From Erysipelotrichaceae bacterium (GTDB lineage Bacteria; Bacillota_I; Bacilli_A; Erysipelotrichales; Erysipelotrichaceae), in the NCBI GenBank assembly GCA_016302195.1, contig JAEDOA010000042.1:1-11479 (forward strand): DNA of 11,479 nucleotides. Direction: 5' to 3'. A program made the position numbers and the translations under genes. Under the pieces are notes generated by a model that saw only the letters and a list, made by a program, of their open reading frames with translations, made no database searches and was not told the DNA's origin. Of the stretch, positions 1-7,529 are shown piece by piece. The first letter of the stretch is position 1. Each line of letters opens with the position of its first letter.

Positions 1-2772
1 AGCGTAAATAAGGCTGCTACTGATAAAAATGGCAGCATGTTAGATTTACTTAAACATGGAATTGATATTGCTAACCATCACTTAACTTTGTTCTACAATA
101 AGCCGGCAACTGACTTTAATCCCGACTTAATTAAGAAATATCAAAACAATATCTTCTCCGTTATGCAAGAAGTCTGGGCTACTGATGATGAGCGAGTAGA
201 TTTAGTCCTCTTTATCAACGGAATTGCAGTTATCAGTTTTGAATTAAAAAGTAATACGCAACATCAAGATTATCGTGATGCAATTATGCAATATCGTAAG
301 GATCGCGATCCTAAAGCAAGGCTTTTCTTATTCAAAGCTGGTTGTCTAGTTAACTTTGCGATGGACTTAAATGAGGTTTACATGACTACCAAACTTGAGG
401 GGAATAAAACTTACTTCATGCCCTTTAACCAAGGAAAAGGTAGTGGCGTAGATTCAGGTGCAGGTAATCCAGTAAGTAAAAACGGTGAATTCAGTGTCAG
501 CTACATGTGGAATGATATTCTTACTAAAGATACTCTAACCGAATTAATTGAGAAGTTTATTTTCATTGAAACCAAAAAGAAGACTGATGAATTAACTCAT
601 AAAATTAAAACGGTTCAGAGACTAATTTTTCCAAGATATCATCAACTTGATGCTATTCGTAAGATTCTTGCAGACCTAAAAATTAACCACACTTCGCAAA
701 ATTACTTAATTGAACACTCTGCTGGTTCCGGAAAGACTAATACTATTGCTTGGTTAGCCAGCAGATTAACTTCTCTTCATGATGATGAAAACAAGCAAAT
801 CTTTGACAATATCATTATCATGACAGATCGAGTAGTCGTTGATCGGCAATTACAACAAGCGATGAAACGAATTGATATTGCTGACGGCGTAATTCAGACA
901 ATGGATGAAGACTGCAATTCCGCAGATCTAGAAAGAGCCTTAGCAAGCAATACTAAAGTTGTCGTTACCACCATTCAGAAATTTCCATATGTTTTAAACA
1001 TCATCAAGGATGCAGGCAATAACGGCCCTAACTTAAAAAACAAAAAGTTTGCCGTAATCATTGATGAAGCTCATTCATCAACTGCGGGTAAGAATATGTT
1101 AGCAGTAACTCAAACTTTATCAGCTGACGATGAAAAAGAAGAACCAGATCTTCAAGATATGTTAACCCAAGAGATTAAACGCTCAGGTAAGCAATCTAAT
1201 GTAAGCATGTTTGCTTTCACGGCTACGCCTAAAGCTACTACCTTAAGATTATTTGGTAGACCCGATAAATATGGCAACTACAGAGCATTTCATTTATACA
1301 GCATGAAACAGGCCATTGAAGAAGGTTTTATTTTAGATGTGTTATCGCACTATATTACTTATAAAACCTTTTACAAGCTTAATAAGAACATTCACGACGA
1401 CCCTAATTTGAATACTGCTGATGCCAAGCGCCAAATTACCAACTTCATTGATCTCAATGACAAAAATATTGAACAGCGGACTGAGATCATTGTTGATCAC
1501 TTTAAAAACCACGTTGTAAAAGAGCTAAATGGTAACGCTAAGGCAATGGTGATTACAGCTTCGAGAAAGGCAGCAGTCAAATATCAATTAGCTTTCGAGA
1601 ATTACATTAGCGAGCATGGATATGACGATATTAAGACGCTGGTAGCTTTTTCTGGCTCAGTTAAGCTAAATGATAAGGAATACACTGAAGCCTCTATGAA
1701 CGGCTTTTCTGAGGATAGAACGCCTAAGGAATTTAATAAGCCGAATTGCAACATGCTCATTGTTGCCAATAAGTATCAAGTGGGCTTTGACCAACCTAAA
1801 TTAACCGCTATGTACGTTATGAAGAAACTGAGAGGCGTTAATGCAGTTCAAACTTTATCTCGCTTGAATCGTGTATGCCCACCTTATGATAAGACTCCTG
1901 TTGTGCTTGACTTTGCCAATGATTATAAGGATATTGAGGCAGCTTTCCAGCCGTATTATACAACCACGTTCCTGGCTAACACGATTAATCCTGCTACCAT
2001 TCACAATCTTGACGAAAAGATTGATGGCTATTACATCATTAATCCCTTAGATGTCGAAGATGTTAATATCCTTATTCATAAGCAGCACATTACTTTCAAA
2101 GACAAACAAAACCTTAATTTCTACTTTGCTAAGACTCAAAAAGAAGTTGAAAAACTAGAAAAGCATGAACAAGCAGAATTTTTAAAGTTATTAAAGCATT
2201 TTTGCCGCTACTATGAATTTCTTCTGCAAGTTTCTAGCCTAGAAGACATTGAACTGCAAAAGAAGTACAACTACATTTCTTACTTACTGAAGTACATCAA
2301 TATCAGCAATCCAGGTGAGGGCTATGACCTAACTGGCAAATTAAAGGCAGATGGTTTTAGGCAAAAGAGGTCGGGCGATCATCAAAAAGAAGCTCACAAA
2401 TCTAATCCTGTGCTTAATTTGCCTAATGCTGAAGACATTGATTTTAGTGAGCCAACTAAGAAGAGACTTTCAACAATTATTGAAGAAATCAATAACCGGA
2501 CAGGGGCTAATTTTGATGAAGACGTCACTACTAAATCACTTCTTCAAGTGAAGGATATTATGTTAAAAGATCCCCATTTAAAAGAAAGTGCCAAAAACAA
2601 TACTGAATCAGACTTTGAGTTAGCATACTTTGATCAAGTAAATAAATCATTAATTAAAGGACTTAGTCAAAATAAAGACTTCTTTACTTATCTGTTAAAT
2701 ACGCCAGAAATTAGAAAAGAAGTTATGGGAATCTTTGCTCAAGAAATCTATAAAGCTTTGAGAAAAGAATAA
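1..2772 (+). CDS. hsdR: Type I restriction enzyme R subunit (HsdR), 5' end outside window
   Basis: This is the motor and nuclease subunit of a type I restriction-modification complex, which translocates and cleaves unmethylated DNA with HsdM and HsdS. The frame is open from base 1, twelve codons before the first ATG (37), so the gene almost certainly starts upstream; HsdR proteins are usually about 1000 aa and 923 codons are visible. Counting from the ATG at 37, a PD-(D/E)xK nuclease site is seen as D55 with E69-L-K71. An SF2 helicase follows: Walker A GSGKT near 230-234, DEAH at 343-346, FTATP at 394-398 and the motif VI-like SRLNR at 608-612. The C-terminal ~270 residues would be the region that docks on HsdM/HsdS. 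All motifs are intact and the frame is unbroken, so the visible part looks functional. No hsdM or hsdS is visible; they would have to lie to the left or elsewhere. A terminator follows directly. Confidence 0.95.
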   Translation, partial: SVNKAATDKNGSMLDLLKHGIDIANHHLTLFYNKPATDFNPDLIKKYQNNIFSVMQEVWATDDERVDLVLFINGIAVISFELKSNTQHQDYRDAIMQYRKDRDPKARLFLFKAGCLVNFAMDLNEVYMTTKLEGNKTYFMPFNQGKGSGVDSGAGNPVSKNGEFSVSYMWNDILTKDTLTELIEKFIFIETKKKTDELTHKIKTVQRLIFPRYHQLDAIRKILADLKINHTSQNYLIEHSAGSGKTNTIAWLASRLTSLHDDENKQIFDNIIIMTDRVVVDRQLQQAMKRIDIADGVIQTMDEDCNSADLERALASNTKVVVTTIQKFPYVLNIIKDAGNNGPNLKNKKFAVIIDEAHSSTAGKNMLAVTQTLSADDEKEEPDLQDMLTQEIKRSGKQSNVSMFAFTATPKATTLRLFGRPDKYGNYRAFHLYSMKQAIEEGFILDVLSHYITYKTFYKLNKNIHDDPNLNTADAKRQITNFIDLNDKNIEQRTEIIVDHFKNHVVKELNGNAKAMVITASRKAAVKYQLAFENYISEHGYDDIKTLVAFSGSVKLNDKEYTEASMNGFSEDRTPKEFNKPNCNMLIVANKYQVGFDQPKLTAMYVMKKLRGVNAVQTLSRLNRVCPPYDKTPVVLDFANDYKDIEAAFQPYYTTTFLANTINPATIHNLDEKIDGYYIINPLDVEDVNILIHKQHITFKDKQNLNFYFAKTQKEVEKLEKHEQAEFLKLLKHFCRYYEFLLQVSSLEDIELQKKYNYISYLLKYINISNPGEGYDLTGKLKADGFRQKRSGDHQKEAHKSNPVLNLPNAEDIDFSEPTKKRLSTIIEEINNRTGANFDEDVTTKSLLQVKDIMLKDPHLKESAKNNTESDFELAYFDQVNKSLIKGLSQNKDFFTYLLNTPEIRKEVMGIFAQEIYKALRKE

Positions 2773-2781
2773 AGTCATCTT

Positions 2782-2815
2782 ATAGGCTGAAGAAAAAGTA
2801 ATCTCTTCAGCCTAT
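2782..2815. terminator. Hairpin terminator between convergent hsdR and winged-helix gene
   Basis: A perfect 12-bp stem (arms 2782-2793 and 2804-2815, core TAGGCTGAAGA) with a 10-nt loop begins 10 bases after the hsdR stop and is followed by TTTACTT. The next gene converges from the other side, so the hairpin may serve both strands. The T-run is weak. Confidence 0.75.
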
Positions 2816-2904
2816 TTACTTGATTAAATTTGAAAAAATAGATTTAGTAATAACATACTTATAAGCCTATTACGTAAGCTTTAAATAGAATAATTCCACT
2901 TAAT

Positions 2905-4242
2905 TTATAACTCTAATAGTTCCAACGCTGCGTTAAAACCAATACACTTCCACTGTGTAAGAATAGACTGGATATATGCATTATAATCATTAATCCTATA
3001 TTTTTTCTGAAGAGGAAGAATCCCCATGTAATCTCCCTTTTCAAGAAGTATATGAAGATGATACCCCAATTTATTAAGTCTCCGATTGATTTTAACTAGT
3101 ATTGTACGGGTAAATACTGTCCAATATTTTTTAGGCACAAAAAGTCTTTGAAGATTTGTTTTAATCTTGTTAGTAAAGTATTGCTCTCTCCGTCTTTCTA
3201 ATTCATCAGCTCTTTTAATTTCTGCTTGCAAATCGATCTGAGATATGTTATTTTGCTGATCTATTAAACCCTTATTAATATAAATTCCCTGATTAAAGCT
3301 CCTTTCACCTTTAGACTGAGTTAAGAAATCAACATTAGTATTGCTTAAGCCTATGTTAGAGACATTAAACACGTCATTTAATGAATTACTTTTTCCTGAT
3401 ATTGTATTTTCTGTGCTAGATTGACTTTCTTTTTGAAGTAACAATGAATTAAGGTTATCCACAGTCTGCAAATCCATTCCAAATTTTAAGATATGGTTTT
3501 TATCATTGATCACATCGTCACTAAGATATACAGAGTATCTGCCTTTTCCCGTTGAAATCAAGCGCACTAGTCCGTGTTTTGCCAAAATCTTCTTTGACAG
3601 GAAAAACTGAGCTCTTGAAATTGAAGCTACATTTAAAATGGAATTTAAGTCAATAGTGTATGGTCGTGTCCAGCCTTGAGCATCACACAAAGCGACTAAT
3701 GCTGTAATTAATACTAATTCAGTTGTACTTAACTTACTGTCCAAACCAAAGTTTTTATAGTAATTGTGCAAAAAGTAGTATGCTGCAGAAGAGTTTACTG
3801 GCTTTTGCTTATTCTTAAATGCAGCAATTAATTGGCTAGAATACGTGTTATTCTGAGCCATAAGACTTAATGGTAGATTGCCTAATTCTTGCAAGGAATA
3901 AAAAGTTTGAAGCTTCATCCGTTTCTTCTTTTCTTTTAAAAAGCGCAGCAGGGATGCCGATTGTTTAACGTATTTAGTCTGTACCTTAATAAGCTTCAAA
4001 TTTGCTAAGTTCTTCTTAGCTCGGCTAATAGAACTGGCTGATAAGCTAGTTAAACGCTGTAATAAGGCAGGATAAGGTGTTAAATTAGTTTTGTTTTGCT
4101 TTTTTGCCATAATATTGGCATAAACATATAGACCTATGAGCAAAGCTTTGCTTTTTTGGTCAAATTTTTCATCTTGAAAATTGACCAGTAACTCAAGTAG
4201 GTCAAACAGATTAATGTTGTTAGAATTCGTTTTGTTTTGCAT
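2905..4242 (-). CDS. Protein with two predicted winged-helix DNA-binding units, function unknown
   Basis: A 445-aa protein whose family I do not recognise. Two stretches look like winged-helix units, each with a recognition-helix-like segment starting with the same SISRA pentapeptide: residues ~31-90 (SISRA at 71-75, then KKNLANLKLIKV) and ~171-240 (SISRA at 207-211, then a basic hairpin-like STGKGRYSVYL). Residues ~260-350 are polar and probably disordered; the last ~95 residues are charged and mainly helical. The layout recalls replisome-organiser or initiator-like proteins of plasmids and phages, but this is fold-level inference. The start is supported by AAGGGGG eight bases before the ATG. 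The gene is transcribed away from the iteron origin and its 5' end faces the 10-bp tandem repeats, so a role in replication, copy control or regulation is plausible. A chromosomal-type regulator carried as cargo is an alternative. Confidence 0.8.
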   Translation of the reverse strand: MQNKTNSNNINLFDLLELLVNFQDEKFDQKSKALLIGLYVYANIMAKKQNKTNLTPYPALLQRLTSLSASSISRAKKNLANLKLIKVQTKYVKQSASLLRFLKEKKKRMKLQTFYSLQELGNLPLSLMAQNNTYSSQLIAAFKNKQKPVNSSAAYYFLHNYYKNFGLDSKLSTTELVLITALVALCDAQGWTRPYTIDLNSILNVASISRAQFFLSKKILAKHGLVRLISTGKGRYSVYLSDDVINDKNHILKFGMDLQTVDNLNSLLLQKESQSSTENTISGKSNSLNDVFNVSNIGLSNTNVDFLTQSKGERSFNQGIYINKGLIDQQNNISQIDLQAEIKRADELERRREQYFTNKIKTNLQRLFVPKKYWTVFTRTILVKINRRLNKLGYHLHILLEKGDYMGILPLQKKYRINDYNAYIQSILTQWKCIGFNAALELLEL

Positions 4243-4350
4243 AATAAAACCCCCTTGTTCTTATAAGTCTAATGCAAGAAGGTGGATGATCTGTTTTTAC
4301 TCTATTTGATAAAAAATGATGATTGAAAGTATATTTTTCTGATATTAAAC

Positions 4351-4366
4351 AACAACATAATTGGGA
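4351..4366 (+). repeat. Outlying iteron copy
   Basis: AACAACATAATTGGGA matches the iteron core AACAACATATTTGGGA at 15 of 16 positions and lies 183 bp upstream of the main cluster in the same orientation. It sits between the minus-strand winged-helix gene and the 10-bp array, so RepA could bind there and touch expression of that gene. Confidence 0.75.
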
Positions 4367-4440
4367 GATAATAACTTACAGTAATGATTAAAATTTATTG
4401 TTTTATTTCTCGGAAGCTAATTAAACCTTTATATTAATAT

Positions 4441-4490
4441 TACCTTTAACTACCTTTAACTACCTTTAACTACCTTTAACTACTTTTAGC
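4441..4490 (+). repeat. Five tandem 10-bp repeats (TACCTTTAAC)
   Basis: Four exact head-to-tail copies of TACCTTTAAC (4441-4480) are followed by a fifth with two changes, TACTTTTAGC (4481-4490). The 10-bp period is close to one helical turn, so copies would lie on one face of the DNA. They differ from the iterons and lie 44 bp upstream of the cluster. They could be binding sites for a second protein or a bendable element; the sequence alone does not decide. Confidence 0.95.
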
Positions 4491-4533
4491 CTATCGTGTA
4501 TCCCTTATGTCTGTAAGAATGTGGAATCTTTAT

Positions 4534-4703
4534 AACAACATATTTGGGAAAAGTAACAACATATTTGGGAAAAGTAACAACATATTTGGGAGTTTACAAC
4601 AACATATTTGGGAGTTTACAACAACATATTTGGGAATTTATAACAACATATTTGGGAGAATAATAAGCAACATATTTGGGAGTTTACAACAACATATTTG
4701 GGA
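4534..4703 (+). repeat. Cluster of eight iterons
   Basis: The core AACAACATATTTGGGA occurs at 4534, 4555, 4576, 4598, 4620, 4642, 4666 and 4688 in the same orientation, with spacings of 21, 21, 22, 22, 22, 24 and 22 bp. Only the copy at 4666 has a mismatch (AGCAAC at its start). The near two-turn spacing is typical of initiator binding sites. The flanks vary: AAGT before copies 2 and 3, GTTTAC before 4, 5 and 8. Copies 7 and 8 are set off by the 24-bp gap. Confidence 0.95.
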
Positions 4704-4736
4704 GTGGAAAACTTTAATTTATAAAAGTTTTCCACA
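4703..4736. repeat. Inverted repeat with DnaA-box-like arms
   Basis: A perfect 12-bp inverted repeat (GTGGAAAACTTT at 4704-4715, its complement at 4724-4735) with an 8-nt AT loop starts directly after the last clustered iteron. The right arm reads TTTTCCACA (4728-4736), one base from the DnaA consensus TTATCCACA; the left arm on the other strand reads TTTTCCACT. Paired opposing DnaA boxes next to iterons fit a host DnaA loading site. A cruciform or termination hairpin is an alternative. Confidence 0.7.
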
Positions 4737-4820
4737 ATTAATTAAAAAGCTTTTCTAATTTACACAACATCTAGTGATTGTATTATACATATCCATATAT
4801 AGTACTAAGCTTTCTTTTAT

Positions 4821-4836
4821 AACAACATATTTGGGA
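4821..4836 (+). repeat. Promoter-proximal iteron
   Basis: An exact copy of the 16-bp iteron core lies 133 bp right of the cluster and about 48 bp upstream of the repA -10. With the partial copy at 4893-4903 it brackets the repA promoter, as expected if RepA regulates its own synthesis. Confidence 0.9.
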
Positions 4837-4880
4837 GTTTAACTATATATTTAGCTATTGTGGGAAGAATTTCTAAAATC

Positions 4881-4903
4881 TGCTATAATATAAACAACAT
4901 ATT
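4881..4903 (+). promoter_or_regulatory. repA promoter with partial iteron at the transcription start
   Basis: TGCTATAAT (4881-4889) is an extended -10 element. No good -35 exists at 17 bp; TTGTGG at 4858-4863 would need a 20-bp spacer. The 11 bases AACAACATATT at 4893-4903 equal the first 11 of the iteron and would cover the start site, an ideal place for RepA to repress its own gene. Confidence 0.65.
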
Positions 4904-4927
4904 ATTTTTACGTGTTGCTATAAATGA

Positions 4928-6280
4928 ATGGATGATTTTATGGAGAAAAGAGTAGCTGTAAATCATGAAGAAGATAAACCCGAAATTATAATTAAGGATA
5001 AACTCAATAAAGTTAGTAAAGTTGATAATTCTTTATTGAATGGTGATTTTACCAATTTTAGTAAAGGATGGACTGCTTTTGATCTTGATTGGTGGAATGT
5101 TATTGAAACTCAGGTAATTGATCAAAATACTAGTACTATTAAAATTCCAATAGATAAAGTAAAGGAACTGTTTAGCTCTTCTAGAAGACACGGTTCTCTT
5201 AAACAATTTGCGCGAGCAACTAATGATACTTTTTCTAAATTTTTGGCTTCACAAGTAAGGATTGAACGTCAAGAAGGTAATAGAACTATTTATGTAAATA
5301 CTAATATTTTTGATCAGAGTTATATTGATGATAAGGATCTGACTTTCGTTGTCCAAGTAAAAAAATCCGCTCTTCCATACTTTAACGATATTTCTAATTG
5401 GACGAGGTTTGCACTTGAACAAGCTACTTCACTTCATTCAACTTATTCTAAGCGCCTGTTTATGTATTTGAAGCAATGGCGAACTGTAGGTAAAAGAACT
5501 TTCTCGCGGGATGAATTTACTAAAAAATTAGATATTCCAAAGACTTATCAGCCTGGTAACATTGATCAACGTATTATTAAACCAGCGTTAGAGGACTTAG
5601 CACCATATTTCTTTAATTTGAATGTTACTAAAAATTATGGGAAAGGGAAACGTGGCCGTAAATTAATAGGCTATACTTTTACTTGGAAACCTGAGGGAAA
5701 ATCTACGAAGGATGTAGGTCGATCAAAAATCTTAGATGAAACTACACATATGTATTCAATTTTGCATAATCCTAATTTAAGTTTAAAGTCTAAATTTAGA
5801 GCTGTTGATCGATATCGCAATTTAAAATTAGGTACAACACAGAAATATTATGAAGAACAGCATCCCAACAGTTACTTTATTGATCCGGAGGATACAAAAC
5901 GATCACCCCGTAGTATGTTGCACAGAGCAGATCTTGAAGGATTACAAGCATATACTATTGATACCTTGATTAATTTGTGTATCTTTTATGAAAGATTAAA
6001 TAAAGAGGGTGAATTAAAAGCAGATGATATGGCTGATTTGGTTGTGATAGAAAAACGTTTATTTGATCAACATGTTAAAAATATTGAAAAATATCCTGCT
6101 TATAAGACGGAAAAGAGAACTATTGCTGGGTCTCTAATCAATAATTTAGATGTTAAGGATCATTTGAAGGATTATAAATCTGACTCAATTGTGGAAGAAA
6201 TTCGACGGTATATTGAGCAGGAATTTGCTGAGTTTAAGCAAGGGCAGGATAATCGCCCTGGAATTCATGATTTAGATTAG
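4928..6280 (+). CDS. repA: Rep_3 family plasmid replication initiator
   Basis: This 450-aa protein is the initiator that binds the upstream iterons and opens the origin. Rep_3 proteins have two winged-helix domains: here WH1 spans about 40-150, and WH2 about 160-256 with the signature-like segment FALEQATSLHSTYSKRLF (161-178), the DNA-contact candidate TKKLDIPKTY (198-207) and the closing strand GYTFTWKPE (248-256). A basic KGKRGRK lies just before that strand. Residues 260-450 are an extra charged helical C-terminal region, making it somewhat long for the family. The start is unsure: the ATG at 4928 has no recognisable Shine-Dalgarno, and the in-frame ATG at 4940 has only weak purines upstream. 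Initiation may be deliberately poor, keeping initiator levels low. It follows its own iteron-bracketed promoter and ends before a strong hairpin. Confidence 0.93.
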   Translation: MDDFMEKRVAVNHEEDKPEIIIKDKLNKVSKVDNSLLNGDFTNFSKGWTAFDLDWWNVIETQVIDQNTSTIKIPIDKVKELFSSSRRHGSLKQFARATNDTFSKFLASQVRIERQEGNRTIYVNTNIFDQSYIDDKDLTFVVQVKKSALPYFNDISNWTRFALEQATSLHSTYSKRLFMYLKQWRTVGKRTFSRDEFTKKLDIPKTYQPGNIDQRIIKPALEDLAPYFFNLNVTKNYGKGKRGRKLIGYTFTWKPEGKSTKDVGRSKILDETTHMYSILHNPNLSLKSKFRAVDRYRNLKLGTTQKYYEEQHPNSYFIDPEDTKRSPRSMLHRADLEGLQAYTIDTLINLCIFYERLNKEGELKADDMADLVVIEKRLFDQHVKNIEKYPAYKTEKRTIAGSLINNLDVKDHLKDYKSDSIVEEIRRYIEQEFAEFKQGQDNRPGIHDLD

Positions 6281-6300
6281 TTGAAATTTTATACTATAAA

Positions 6301-6354
6301 AATAATAAAGCACCTAGGTAAGCTGTGTCAGCCTCTTCTAGGTGCTTTATTATT
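6301..6354. terminator. Long hairpin terminator after repA
   Basis: A perfect 17-bp stem (arms 6301-6317 and 6338-6354, core AAAGCACCTAG) encloses a 20-nt loop that can itself form a small GCTG-TGT-CAGC hairpin. A-rich and T-rich stem ends on both sides make it a plausible bidirectional terminator between repA and the converging partition operon. Confidence 0.8.
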
Positions 6355-6384
6355 ACTATGTATTTATATACTAATTTTATTTAG

Positions 6385-6424
6385 AATCTCTTTAAATCGG
6401 CTTATATGTCCATTTAAAGAGATT
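6385..6424 (-). terminator. Hairpin at the end of the partition operon
   Basis: A perfect 13-bp stem (AATCTCTTTAAAT at 6385-6397, complement at 6412-6424) with a 14-nt loop overlaps the stop codon of the small minus-strand gene. It is AT-rich with no strong U-run, so termination strength is uncertain; it may instead protect the mRNA 3' end. Confidence 0.5.
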
Positions 6425-6677
6425 ATTCTACATGCTCAATCATGTAACTTAAAAATGCACTGTCTGATTTGAATCCATGAGATTTAGACAAAGCACTAAG
6501 TTTCTTTCGGATTTTAGGTTTCATTGTAAATGTATAATTCTTAGTTTTTTCTTCTTTTTTCATTTTTGGAATGGTAAATACATCATTTGTTGAGGTATTT
6601 TTTTTATTGGTTACAGGCGCAGATGGTATTTGTTTAACAGCATCTGTTATTTTCTTATTTTCTGGATCAAAAGCCAT
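6423..6677 (-). CDS. Small ribbon-helix-helix partition partner (ParB/ParG-like)
   Basis: An 84-aa protein encoded just after parA on the same strand. Its C-terminal half fits a ribbon-helix-helix fold: strand KNYTFTMKP (about 46-54), then two helices with RKKLSALSKSHG and SDSAFLSYMIEHV. Its N-terminal half is polar and probably flexible, as in ParG-type centromere-binding proteins, where such tails stimulate the ParA ATPase. The ATG at 6677 is chosen over an in-frame TTG at 6707 because AGAAAGGA lies about ten bases before it. It is 33 bp downstream of the parA stop, so the two form an operon. By analogy it would bind the palindromes upstream of parA, both as centromere and operator. The RHH fold is read from pattern only and sequence identity to known ParG cannot be judged here. 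Confidence 0.8.
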   Translation of the reverse strand: MAFDPENKKITDAVKQIPSAPVTNKKNTSTNDVFTIPKMKKEEKTKNYTFTMKPKIRKKLSALSKSHGFKSDSAFLSYMIEHVE

Positions 6678-6710
6678 AGATATAATTTCCTTTCTCAGGT
6701 TGTACAAAAT

Positions 6711-7517
6711 TTATAATTTATCAGTAATTTTGGTAAAAGTGCTATCAATTTCATCGAAAAACTCGCGTTGTCGATTATAAATAGTATGTTCTTCGGCCAT
6801 TTTTGCAATTGATTCATGATCTAAGGTAGAACGATTAAATAATTCCTTTTCAGGAATAACAGCAATACAGCTATTATCACCTTTTTCACGTTCAGTTTTT
6901 AATGCATCCATTAAATCATGTGAAGAACGAGTATTATGTTTGATCATATTGGCTACAAACCACAATTGAGCGGTAACGTAAGATTTCCTTGTGGTGTAAT
7001 CAATTGCTTCTTTTTTAAATTCATTGATTCGTTCTTGTAAGTTAAATTTGGCATTATACCCATGTTCACTTGGAGTAATTGGGCTTAGAATATCGTGACT
7101 TACTATAATTGCATTTTTAGTTGCTGTAGAAAAGTCAGGATGACAATCGATAATAACATAATCGTACTGTCCTAAATTAAGTGAATCGTAGTTATCGCTG
7201 AGCCACATATAAAGTAGCATGTTTTTATTAGTGTTGTTTTCAATTGAAGTTTCAATATCATCAAGGTGCATATCGCCAGCTATCAAATCAATATTATCAC
7301 CGACGTGATGAATCTTTATTTGACCATTACCAGTAAAAATCACGCCTACTGTTCCATCTTGATCGTAAACGTTGTAAGTTTGGCTTAAATTACTTTGGTG
7401 ATCTAAGTCAATAAATAAAACTTTCTTGCCTTTAGTTGCAAGCCATTCACCATAGTTGTAGCTTAAAGTGGTTTTTCCAATACCACCCTTGATACCAACA
7501 AAAGAAAGGATTTTCAT
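6711..7517 (-). CDS. parA: ParA family plasmid partition ATPase
   Basis: This 268-aa Walker-type ATPase drives plasmid segregation by ATP-dependent, nonspecific nucleoid binding, with a small centromere-binding partner. The deviant Walker A motif KGGIGKTT is at 10-17 including the signature lysine; FIDLDHQ (Walker A', D37/D39) and VIIDCHPD (Walker B, D124) follow. There is no N-terminal helix-turn-helix, so it belongs to the short ParA group (type Ib), which fits a small RHH partner. The start at 7517 is set by AGGAG nine bases before the ATG; an upstream in-frame extension of 56 codons lacks family character and runs through the promoter, so I reject it. It is divergent from the toxin module and convergent with repA. 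Expression is probably autoregulated through the palindromes over its promoter. Confidence 0.95.
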   Translation of the reverse strand: MKILSFVGIKGGIGKTTLSYNYGEWLATKGKKVLFIDLDHQSNLSQTYNVYDQDGTVGVIFTGNGQIKIHHVGDNIDLIAGDMHLDDIETSIENNTNKNMLLYMWLSDNYDSLNLGQYDYVIIDCHPDFSTATKNAIIVSHDILSPITPSEHGYNAKFNLQERINEFKKEAIDYTTRKSYVTAQLWFVANMIKHNTRSSHDLMDALKTEREKGDNSCIAVIPEKELFNRSTLDHESIAKMAEEHTIYNRQREFFDEIDSTFTKITDKL

Positions 7518-7529
7518 ATTTATATTCTC

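Larger units (their letters stand above)
4343..4905. other. Iteron-type plasmid replication origin region
   Basis: This non-coding stretch holds the usual parts of a Rep_3 origin: repeated 16-bp iteron cores, DnaA-box-like sequences in an inverted repeat, an AT-rich stretch (about 4710-4820) suited to strand opening, and the initiator gene promoter at its right end. An upstream 10-bp tandem array adds a second repeat class. The apparent ORF across 4507-4758 is only the iteron repeat read in frame, with the same peptide recurring, and I do not count it as a gene. Confidence 0.85.

Noticed and set aside
3455..3463. Perfect DnaA box TTATCCACA
   Set aside because: It is a single site inside the winged-helix coding region, away from the origin, and explained by the codons for TVDN.
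4507..4758. 83-codon plus-strand ORF with a repeated NNIFGK/NNIFGS peptide
   Set aside because: It is the iteron DNA repeat read in frame; it has no Shine-Dalgarno and lies inside the origin.
6281..6472. 63-codon hydrophobic plus-strand ORF after repA
   Set aside because: It runs through the repA terminator hairpin, has no Shine-Dalgarno and overlaps the minus-strand small gene.
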